Source of the DNA: an uncultured beta proteobacterium
Lineage (GTDB): Bacteria; Pseudomonadota; Gammaproteobacteria; Burkholderiales; Rhodocyclaceae
Direction of reading: 5' to 3'
Length of the DNA: 11,068 nt
Assembly (NCBI GenBank): GCA_903910495.1
Contig: CAIVZW010000040.1
Location: forward strand, 1-11,068
Part shown: in pieces, positions 1-6,736 of the stretch
How the letters are laid out: every line of letters starts with the position of its first letter
Numbering within the stretch: the stretch's first letter is position 1
The notes under the pieces: generated by a model
The model's input: only the letters and a program-made list of their open reading frames with translations
Database searches by the model: none
What the model was told of the DNA's origin: nothing
Translations under genes and position numbers: made by a program

Positions 1-131
1 CCGACAGTCTGCGCTGCAAAGTCAGCGCCAACGGCAACCCAGTCACCCCGCGCCGCACCAGCGGCGATACCCACAGCTTCCGCCTGACCGATGCTGCTGC
101 AACGATCGAAACTCGCTGCCGCGGGCGTTGA
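1..131 (+). CDS. pelA: PelA C-terminal fragment (5' end outside window)
   Basis: The frame starting at base 3 is open for 42 codons and stops at TGA 129-131. Its peptide begins DSLRCKVSANGNP and ends in SFRLTDAAATIETRCRGR, alternating hydrophobic and polar residues as expected for the last strands of a beta-rich periplasmic domain. In known pel operons pelA lies directly before pelB. It encodes a large periplasmic protein with a glycoside-hydrolase-like domain and a polysaccharide deacetylase domain that trims N-acetyl groups from Pel. The catalytic parts are outside this window, so the assignment rests on position, frame and the plausible tail. Two cysteines, near the start of the visible peptide and four residues from its end, could pair in the periplasm. 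The end overlaps the pelB start by 41 bases. It could in principle be another upstream protein, but the conserved gene order makes PelA by far the best call. Confidence 0.75.
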   Translation, partial: DSLRCKVSANGNPVTPRRTSGDTHSFRLTDAAATIETRCRGR

Positions 132-3100
132 GCGGCCACGTCTGGCGCCACCCTGGTCGATTGCGCTGTTGGGGTCGATGATCCTGTTCGCCCTCATCGC
201 CATCTATCCGCACAAAGCGCTGGTCAAACGGGTTTATGAAGCGCCGTCCGGTGAAGTCACCAATGCCTACCTCGTCAATCTGCTGCGCACGGACCCGGAA
301 AATCCACGCCTGCGCCTGATGCTGGCCCGCCTTCAGATGCGGGCCAGACAATACACCCAGGTACTGCAGACCATCGCCCCGGCCATGGCCTCTAACGATG
401 AAACATTGCACCACGAGGCCGTCTGGCTGTCCTGGCAAAGCGAGGAACAGCGTTATGAACATCTGCCGGTCGATGCCCCGCAGCGCCTGAAGCTCCGGCA
501 ATCCTTGCGTCTCCAGCTGGCCGAGATTGCCGACCACCGCTGGTCGGAAGAGCTGTTGAGCGATATCGCGCGCAAAGCCCTGGCCTTTGACAACATTCCG
601 CTCGGCCTGCGCCTGTTCGACCGGCTTGCCGCAGAAAGCCAGGGGCGAAGCATTTACTGGTATGTCGAGGGCGCACGCAGCGCACTGGCGCATAGCGAAT
701 ACCGCGCTGCGGCCGAGTTCTACCTGATCGCCCGCAGTCGGGAAACGAGTCTTGTCGAGCAGCGCCGCTATTTCCTCGATGCCTTGTACGCGCTGGAATC
801 CGGCGACCGCATTGCCGAAGCGCTGAACGTGGCCGAGGAGGAACTGAAGAAAGCCCCGGAACTGATCGACGACACGAAAACGCTGACTATTCTCGTGCGT
901 TTCGCCCGTGCCGCGCGCCGACCGGATCTCGCCGACAAATACGCCCGCCGGCTGTTGCGCCTCTCGTTGCTCGAATACTGGCGGCGCGAACAACTCGCGG
1001 CGCAAGGTTTCGATTTTGTGGTGCAACGCGTGGCGGCCAAAGACGAGACGCGGCACAGTGGCCCACAGCTCCCTTTTGACGACAAGATCTACACGCTCGG
1101 CTTTGAAGCCTTCATCGACAACCGCAAGCTTGAGGACGCCTGGAAAGTGGCCGCATCGGCCGTCAGGCAGGCGCCGGAAAATATGATCTGGCGCGAACGC
1201 TTGGCCAGGGTTTCGGAATGGACGGGCCGGTCGAAGCTTGGCCTCGACAACTGGTTGGTGATTGCCCGCATGACCAACCGCGACGAGGCCTGGCAGGCCA
1301 TCCTGCGTCTGGCGCCCGGCCTGTTCGACGACACAGCGCTGCGAGCGGCCCTGCACTACCAGCTGGCGCGCCAGCCAAACGACGAAACCCTGCTGCGTGA
1401 ACTCGTTGCCGCCTATGAGCGCCTCGGCGACCCGCAAGGCGGACTGCGCGTCCTTGAGCAAACCCACCATCGTACGCAGCAGCCCCGGGTTCTCGAACTC
1501 ATGGCCGAACTGGCCGAACGAACCGGTGACGAAGGGCTGGCCCTGCGCTACTGGAAACAATTTATTGCCGAGACCGGGCTGACGCCGGCACGCGCCGTGC
1601 ACGCAGCCACCTTGATGCTTGTGCACGGCCAGCCGGATGAGGCTCTGGCACTGCTCGAGCAGGCTCAGTCAACGGCGACCGGGAACGACCTTCCCTTCTG
1701 GCGCCTGATCGCCGAAGTGGCCCGTTTCGGACAGAAGGACAGCACCGCCATCGGCGCTTATCGGCGTCTCGTTGGCCTGCCCGGGGCCGAAGAGAGGGAC
1801 TACGATACCCTGCACCTGCTCCTGCAGGACGACTATCCCCTCGCAGCGGCGCAGATCGCCATCGAGGCCTGGAGACGCTTCCATCAGCCGGCGCATCTGG
1901 TGCGGGCACTCGGACACTACGCCGCCCGCGAACGCTGGCCGGAAATGGGGCTATTACTTGGCGAACTCGATGCGCAGCAGTTGCGTACCTTGCACCGCCA
2001 AACCGCTTTCCTGCAGCTTTCGGCACAATATTTCATGAACAGCGGCCAGCCGGCAATTGCCCGCCGCGATCTTGAATCGGCCTTGCAGATAGCCCCTGAC
2101 GCCCCGGATATCCAGCTCGCCCTGCTCTGGCTGCTCATCGACGGCGGTGATGGCGCCGCCTTGCGCCGCATGCTGGCCGCCAATGAAGGTGGCTGGCGTG
2201 ACAATCCGGCGCTGCACGATGCACTCGGTTCGGCCTACCTCGCCCTTTCCTTGCCCGACATCGCCCTGCGCCGCTACTACACGCCACATCTGGCCGAACA
2301 CCGCGACGACTTCCTCTGGCTGATGAACTATGCCGACGCGCTTGAACAGAATCAGGATAGCGATCGCGCCTGGCGCCTGCGCCAGTACCTGCTCGCAGAA
2401 GAGCGGCAGCGTGCCGGACGCAAGAGCGGGCCAATCGATCCAGGAATGCCCGACGCGCCTGAACTGCGCCGCGTTGCCCGGGCCCGGCTGCTCATCGCGC
2501 AGCAACAGGGCGATCCCGGCTTTGCCGCGCTGCGCGAACTGTTGCGTCTTGACCGCGACGCCGGAGGGAAGCTTTCCCCAGCGGCCAAGGATGTCGCCCT
2601 GGGCTGGTTGCAGGAGAACGCGCAATACCCGGCCGAACGGGGCTGGCTGTGGCAGCAGTATGCCAGGACGGCTGCGCGCCCTCTGTGGGCTGAAATCTCG
2701 CTGGCGCTGGCCGAAAACGACCGCGAAACCGCTGGCCAACTGCTCGAACGCCACGGCGAGCGCCTGCCGCGCCATGACCGCATCAGCGCTGCCCGGCTGA
2801 TTGACGATGTGCGTCTGGCACAAAGCGTTGCCTTCGATACCCTGACGGCCCAGCCGGCGGACGAGCTCTTGCACCAGCAGCTCACTGACGCGCTACTGGC
2901 GCACTCCGACTCCATTGGCGGCGAACTGACCCGCCGCGATGCTGGTACCGTCGGTGAGCGCGAAAATGCGGCCCGCTGGCATCTGGCCATCTCGCCGCGT
3001 CTCTCGCTCAATATGGCACTCGGCAGTATCGCCCGCAGCAACCGCGACACGGCGGTGATCGGCACGACACCTGATGAAACCTATCGCAGCGCCCGTCTCG

Positions 3101-3834
3101 TCTGGCGTCACCCTGACGGCGAAAGTCGCCTGACGGCCGAAGACCGGAAGAGCTTTGACAACTACCGACCATTGTTGCTGGAACACGATCAGCGCATCGA
3201 CGAACGGGTCTCGCTTAACCTGGCGCTCGGTATTCAGCAGCCAAGCAGCGAATCAACCACCTTGCGCGTCGCCGGAAAGAAAGACCATGCCGCACTCGGC
3301 CTGCGCTACCGTCCGACCCAGCGCGATCAGGTCCACATCGAGCATCAGTGGGATCGCTTTGCCGCTCAAACCAGCACCGAGCTGGGCCATGGCCGGGTCT
3401 GGCAATTCGAGGCGGCGCATGCGCTACGCCTCGATCCACGCGATCTTGAGGCCAGCGTCTTCTGGTCGGGCCATCGCTACAGCCGGCGCAACGACATCAG
3501 CGACGAACGGCTGAGCCCCCTGTTGCCCGCCGGCACCGCCACAGTCCGCGATGCCGCTGCCGACTTTTTTCTGCCCGACAACTTTCGCTATTACGGTATC
3601 CGTTTGTCGACCGACACCCGCTTCGGGCACGAATACACCCGTGCCTGGCGCCCCTATGCTACTGTCGCGAAGACTTGGCACAGCGCCCTGGGCTCTGGCT
3701 ACGATCTCAACGCCGGCATTGCCGGCAGCGTCTTCGGTGCCGATCACCTCAGTTTCGGCTGGAAACTCGGCAAGGGTGGTGCCATTGGCGGCATCGTGCG
3801 GGAAATCGGCCTGACCTATCGTTTACACTACTGA
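91..3834 (+). CDS. pelB: PelB, TPR scaffold and outer-membrane beta-barrel exporter of Pel polysaccharide
   Basis: The protein has 1247 residues, slightly longer than the roughly 1190 of P. aeruginosa PelB. Residues about 22-39 (WSIALLGSMILFALIAIY) form one membrane anchor after a short basic N-terminus. From about 50 to 890 the protein is almost wholly helical with repeated TPR-like units, for example around NPRLRLMLARLQMRARQY and PDIQLALLWLLIDGGDGAALRRML. From about residue 956 to the end the pattern changes to alternating strands (HLAISPRLSLNMALGSIARS onward), closing with LTYRLHY. This is a C-terminal outer-membrane barrel of about 290 residues, enough for 16 strands. In the known system the TPR part binds PelA and guides the polymer, and the barrel with PelC forms the exit pore. 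ATG 91 is the only start before the membrane anchor. It has no clear Shine-Dalgarno sequence and lies inside pelA, so translational coupling is likely. Confidence 0.95.
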   Translation: MLLQRSKLAAAGVERPRLAPPWSIALLGSMILFALIAIYPHKALVKRVYEAPSGEVTNAYLVNLLRTDPENPRLRLMLARLQMRARQYTQVLQTIAPAMASNDETLHHEAVWLSWQSEEQRYEHLPVDAPQRLKLRQSLRLQLAEIADHRWSEELLSDIARKALAFDNIPLGLRLFDRLAAESQGRSIYWYVEGARSALAHSEYRAAAEFYLIARSRETSLVEQRRYFLDALYALESGDRIAEALNVAEEELKKAPELIDDTKTLTILVRFARAARRPDLADKYARRLLRLSLLEYWRREQLAAQGFDFVVQRVAAKDETRHSGPQLPFDDKIYTLGFEAFIDNRKLEDAWKVAASAVRQAPENMIWRERLARVSEWTGRSKLGLDNWLVIARMTNRDEAWQAILRLAPGLFDDTALRAALHYQLARQPNDETLLRELVAAYERLGDPQGGLRVLEQTHHRTQQPRVLELMAELAERTGDEGLALRYWKQFIAETGLTPARAVHAATLMLVHGQPDEALALLEQAQSTATGNDLPFWRLIAEVARFGQKDSTAIGAYRRLVGLPGAEERDYDTLHLLLQDDYPLAAAQIAIEAWRRFHQPAHLVRALGHYAARERWPEMGLLLGELDAQQLRTLHRQTAFLQLSAQYFMNSGQPAIARRDLESALQIAPDAPDIQLALLWLLIDGGDGAALRRMLAANEGGWRDNPALHDALGSAYLALSLPDIALRRYYTPHLAEHRDDFLWLMNYADALEQNQDSDRAWRLRQYLLAEERQRAGRKSGPIDPGMPDAPELRRVARARLLIAQQQGDPGFAALRELLRLDRDAGGKLSPAAKDVALGWLQENAQYPAERGWLWQQYARTAARPLWAEISLALAENDRETAGQLLERHGERLPRHDRISAARLIDDVRLAQSVAFDTLTAQPADELLHQQLTDALLAHSDSIGGELTRRDAGTVGERENAARWHLAISPRLSLNMALGSIARSNRDTAVIGTTPDETYRSARLVWRHPDGESRLTAEDRKSFDNYRPLLLEHDQRIDERVSLNLALGIQQPSSESTTLRVAGKKDHAALGLRYRPTQRDQVHIEHQWDRFAAQTSTELGHGRVWQFEAAHALRLDPRDLEASVFWSGHRYSRRNDISDERLSPLLPAGTATVRDAAADFFLPDNFRYYGIRLSTDTRFGHEYTRAWRPYATVAKTWHSALGSGYDLNAGIAGSVFGADHLSFGWKLGKGGAIGGIVREIGLTYRLHY

Positions 3835-3842
3835 CCCTGCCC

Positions 3843-3847
3843 AGGAG
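3843..3847 (+). promoter_or_regulatory. Ribosome binding site of pelC
   Basis: AGGAG lies six bases before ATG 3854, in the 19-base gap between pelB and pelC. It fixes the pelC start and gives the lipoprotein the strongest Shine-Dalgarno match in the operon. That would suit a subunit needed in excess, since PelC forms a dodecameric ring in the known system. Confidence 0.85.
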
Positions 3848-3853
3848 AACCCA

Positions 3854-4390
3854 ATGACAACACTACGCCTCCGTTTCACCCTGCTGCTCGCCCTGACGCT
3901 GCTCGCGGCCTGTTCGACCCTTGACCGCAGCGCCGCCCCGGCGCTCAGCAGCAAGGCGCTGTGGGTCGTCCTGCCGTTTGCCAACAATACCGAAACGCCA
4001 CTCGCCGCCAGCCGTGCCGAAGCCATCGCCGAAGGCCTGCTGCGCGCCAGTGGCATCAACCGCTTGCGCCGCTATCCGGCCGCACTGCAGCAGGAGGTTC
4101 TGTTTGAGCCGGGCGAGCGCAAGCAGCAGGATGCCGCCCTGGCCTGGGCGCGAGGGGAAGGCGCGGCCTATGCGTTATCAGGCAGCGTCGATGAGTGGCG
4201 CTACAAGGTCGGTGTCGATGGCGAACCGGCGGTTGGCGTGGTCCTTTCGATCATCGATGTCAACAGTGGCGAAACCCTGTGGAGCGGCGTTGGCGGCAAG
4301 AGCGGCTGGAGTCGCGAGGCGCTTTCCGCCGTTGCCCAGCAACTGATGCGCAGCCTGCTCGGCTCCGGGCTTTCCGCACGTCAGGACTGA
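3854..4390 (+). CDS. pelC: PelC, outer-membrane lipoprotein of the Pel exporter
   Basis: This is a 178-residue protein, close to the 172 of P. aeruginosa PelC. The N-terminus is a lipoprotein signal peptide: a basic start (MTTLRLR), a hydrophobic stretch of Leu and Ala, and the lipobox L17-A18-A19-C20, so Cys20 would be lipidated. Residue 21 is Ser, not Asp, which agrees with sorting to the outer membrane. The mature part begins with LWVVLPFANNTETPLAASRAEAIAEGLL, a strand-helix pattern typical of PelC, and ends with the motif ETLWSGVGGKSGWSREAL before a final helix. In the known system twelve PelC subunits make a ring on the periplasmic side of the PelB barrel, with an acidic funnel that attracts the partly deacetylated, positively charged polymer. 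The gene sits between pelB and pelD, as in all classical pel operons. Confidence 0.93.
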   Translation: MTTLRLRFTLLLALTLLAACSTLDRSAAPALSSKALWVVLPFANNTETPLAASRAEAIAEGLLRASGINRLRRYPAALQQEVLFEPGERKQQDAALAWARGEGAAYALSGSVDEWRYKVGVDGEPAVGVVLSIIDVNSGETLWSGVGGKSGWSREALSAVAQQLMRSLLGSGLSARQD

Positions 4391-4392
4391 AC

Positions 4393-4397
4393 GGGAG
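4393..4397 (+). promoter_or_regulatory. Ribosome binding site supporting a TTG start for pelD
   Basis: GGGAG follows the pelC stop codon by two bases and lies ten bases before TTG 4408. The next in-frame ATG, at 4441, has only pyrimidine-rich sequence in front of it. An earlier TTG at 4399 is too close to be used. This site is the main reason for choosing 4408 as the pelD start. Confidence 0.6.
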
Positions 4398-4407
4398 TTT
4401 GTTCACC

Positions 4408-5781
4408 TTGAACTTCTGGCATTTCCTGCGCCCATTTACCATGCCTTGGGCCATCATCGGCGAATCGCTGATGCTGCCCTTGCTGGGTGTCGCTCTCGGA
4501 ATCTGGCTCAATCCCCTGGATCCACTGTGGACACGCTCAGCGTTTCCCTGGGCGTGGTTCGCGCCGATCATCCTGGCCTTGCGCTACGGCCCGTTCCCGG
4601 GGCTGGCCGCCGCCGGGGTTCTGCTGCTGGCGTGGCTCGCCTTCAGCCTTTCGGGCTGGCTGCCGGACGATTTTCCGAAGATCAATTTCATGGGCGGCCT
4701 CATTTTCGTCATGCTCTGCGGCGAGTTTTCCAGCCTCTGGCTGGCGCGCACACGACGTGCCGAAGGAATGCAGTTCTATCTTGACCAGCGTCTCGAATAC
4801 CTGACCCACCAGTATTATCTGCTTCGTCTCTCACACGACCGCCTCGAGCAGGATCTGATCGGACGCCCGATGGCCATGCGTGATGCCTTGGCCACGCTGC
4901 AGGACATGATCAAAGGCCGCGGCGATGCGACCGGAACCCAGGTCCGGCAACTGCCCGGTGCCGATGGACTGCTGCGCCTTTTCGCCCAGTACTGCCAGAT
5001 CGAAACCGTCGTGCTGCATGGCGTGCACGCCGGGATCGTCGATGCACACCCCACCGCCAGTCTCGGCCTGGCCCCCGACGCGCCGCCTCTCAATGCCAAC
5101 GACCCACTGATCCGGCACGCGCTGGAAACCGGCCACCTGTCGCACGTGGCGCAATCGCTCACGAGTGGCGACAATCGCAGTCGTTACCTCATCGCCGCAC
5201 CGCTCACCACGTTCGGCGGCGAACAGCTTGGAATCCTCGCCGTCGAGAAAGTGCCCTTCTTTGCGCTGCACGAGGAAATGCTGCAAACCCTCAACCTGCT
5301 GCTCGGCTACTACACCGACGGCCTGGTCACGCAGAAACTGGCAGAGCAAATCACCGAAGCGCTCCCCGCCTGCCCGGTCGACTTCGCTGCCGAATTGCAG
5401 CGTTTGTGGCGCGTGCGTCAGGAATCCGGCGTGCGCAGTGTGATCGTCGCCCTCGAGTTCCAGCCGCGCGTACAACTCGAAGACATGGTTCTGCAAATCC
5501 GCCGCCAGCGCCGCTCACTCGACGTCAACTGGCTGCTTGAAGCTTCCGGGGGCAAGATTCTGGTTAACCTCATGCCGCTCGCCAGCACGGCCGCCGCCGA
5601 AGGCTACATCACGCGCATCGAGGACTGGGTGCAACGGCAGGGCAAGCAGACCCTGTCTGAAGCCGGTATTTTTGCGCACGTCCTGCATGTCGACGAACAG
5701 CCACCGCTTATCCTGCTCGACCATCTTTTTGCAGTCTGCCATGTTCCAGCCGAAGCTCGGACTCTACGCCCTGACGCTTGA
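4408..5781 (+). CDS. pelD: PelD, inner-membrane c-di-GMP receptor activating Pel synthesis
   Basis: From TTG 4408 the protein has 457 residues (P. aeruginosa PelD: 455). Four membrane segments fill roughly residues 15-112, including the family-like stretch FPWAWFAPIILALRYGPFPG. A helical linker follows (about 128-154, RLEYLTHQYYLLRLSHDRLEQ), then a GAF domain (about 180-306) and a degenerate GGDEF domain (about 320-457). The c-di-GMP inhibitory-site motif RxxD is present as R369-S-L-D372, with a further Arg at 403; these match R367, D370 and R402 known to bind c-di-GMP in P. aeruginosa. The region where GGDEF would be expected reads GGKIL (381-385), so diguanylate cyclase activity should be absent. 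PelD therefore acts as a receptor that switches on the PelD-E-G/PelF synthase after binding the dinucleotide. The start is uncertain: ATG 4441 would remove 11 residues but keep all domains. The open frame continues upstream into pelC, but that part is a shadow of pelC. Confidence 0.94.
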   Translation: MNFWHFLRPFTMPWAIIGESLMLPLLGVALGIWLNPLDPLWTRSAFPWAWFAPIILALRYGPFPGLAAAGVLLLAWLAFSLSGWLPDDFPKINFMGGLIFVMLCGEFSSLWLARTRRAEGMQFYLDQRLEYLTHQYYLLRLSHDRLEQDLIGRPMAMRDALATLQDMIKGRGDATGTQVRQLPGADGLLRLFAQYCQIETVVLHGVHAGIVDAHPTASLGLAPDAPPLNANDPLIRHALETGHLSHVAQSLTSGDNRSRYLIAAPLTTFGGEQLGILAVEKVPFFALHEEMLQTLNLLLGYYTDGLVTQKLAEQITEALPACPVDFAAELQRLWRVRQESGVRSVIVALEFQPRVQLEDMVLQIRRQRRSLDVNWLLEASGGKILVNLMPLASTAAAEGYITRIEDWVQRQGKQTLSEAGIFAHVLHVDEQPPLILLDHLFAVCHVPAEARTLRPDA

Positions 5782-6736
5782 GGCCTCGGCCTGGGCCAGC
5801 GTAGCCATGAACAGCAGCGATGAATATGCGCTGCTGTTCTACCTGCTCGCTCACGGCGGTGCCAGTTTCCTGCTCGCGCTGATCGCCGTCGCTCTGCTTC
5901 CCCCGTATCTGGCCCAGCCACGCCGGCCCATCTTGCTGCTGCTGTTCGCTACCAGTTATGCCGTCCCGGTGCTCGGCATCGCCGCCGTCATCGGCGGGGT
6001 GTTCCTGCTGCACGCCTTGCCTGCAGTCCTGCCGGGCGAGGCCTTCCGGGCCATCGAGCTGCCGGAGATTGACCCGCATCTGCGCCCCGGCACCGGCTTT
6101 CGTCAGGCCGGCATGCGTTCTTTCCTGTCCAACCCGCAGGCCCCGGTCGCCACCCGCTTGCGTGCGCTGGTCGCCTTGCAGAATCTTTCCGGACGTGTCG
6201 CCTCGCCGCTTCTGCGCAACGTGTTGACCGACCCCTCGGAAGACATTCGACTGCTCGCCTACGGCATGCTCGACCGCAAGGAAAAACTCCTCAACCAATC
6301 GATCCACAGCGAATCGACGTGTTTCAACACGGCCGTCGCAAACAGCCCCGAACAGACCGAAGCCGCCAAGCGGCTGGCGGGACTGTATTGGGAACTGGTT
6401 TATCAGGAGCTCGCCCAGGGCGACCTGCGCCAGTACGCCTTGCAGCAATCGCTGTACTACACGCAAATCTCTCTTGAACAGTCGCCGGACGACGCCGGTC
6501 TTCACCTGTGTCACGGACGGCTTCTGCAATCGCTCGGCGAGGCCCACCCGGCACGCGCTGCCTATGATCGTGCTCTGGCACTCGGCTTGCCGAAGACACG
6601 CATCGTGCCTTATCTGGCTGAAGTCGCCTACGACATCGGCGACTTCGCCACGGTACGTACGCTGATGAAGGAACTGGGCGACTGGCAATCGCTGCCGCGC
6701 TTGCGACCGGTTATTCGCTACTGGAGCGAGGCATGA
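5741..6736 (+). CDS. pelE: PelE, inner-membrane TPR protein of the Pel synthase complex
   Basis: From ATG 5741 the protein has 331 residues, nearly equal to the 329 of P. aeruginosa PelE. It has a moderately hydrophobic N-terminus (LGLYALTLEASAWASVA) and two clear membrane segments at about 29-53 and 63-90. A cytoplasmic region follows with TPR-like helices from about residue 210, such as LAGLYWELVYQELAQGDLRQYALQQSLYYTQISL and ARAAYDRALALGLPKTRIVPYLAEVAYDIGDF. In the known system PelE binds PelD and PelG and helps hold PelF at the membrane; it has no enzymatic motif. The start overlaps the end of pelD by 41 bases and lacks a visible Shine-Dalgarno sequence. ATG 5807 (residue 23) is an alternative but would cut the family-like N-terminus. 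The open frame runs upstream to 5537 inside pelD, where it is not believable as coding sequence. The stop overlaps the pelF start as ATGA. Confidence 0.9.
   Translation: MFQPKLGLYALTLEASAWASVAMNSSDEYALLFYLLAHGGASFLLALIAVALLPPYLAQPRRPILLLLFATSYAVPVLGIAAVIGGVFLLHALPAVLPGEAFRAIELPEIDPHLRPGTGFRQAGMRSFLSNPQAPVATRLRALVALQNLSGRVASPLLRNVLTDPSEDIRLLAYGMLDRKEKLLNQSIHSESTCFNTAVANSPEQTEAAKRLAGLYWELVYQELAQGDLRQYALQQSLYYTQISLEQSPDDAGLHLCHGRLLQSLGEAHPARAAYDRALALGLPKTRIVPYLAEVAYDIGDFATVRTLMKELGDWQSLPRLRPVIRYWSEA
6723..6726 (+). promoter_or_regulatory. Ribosome binding site of pelF
   Basis: GGAG lies six bases before ATG 6733, within the last codons of pelE. A second purine run (GAGG, 6728-6731) follows it. 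With the ATGA stop/start overlap, this indicates coupled translation of pelE and pelF. Confidence 0.7.

Noticed and set aside
43..1626. 527-codon open frame on the minus strand opposite pelB
   Set aside because: It runs antisense to a well-supported gene, has no recognisable domain, and is explained by GC-rich codon bias, which removes stops from the opposite strand.
1954..2874. 306-codon minus-strand open frame opposite the pelB TPR region
   Set aside because: Same cause: antisense to helical repeat codons, no family resemblance and no ribosome site that decides a start.
4195..4407. Upstream in-frame extension of pelD into pelC
   Set aside because: The 71 extra codons read pelC out of frame and give an Arg/Trp-rich peptide unlike any PelD N-terminus; the GGGAG site favours TTG 4408.
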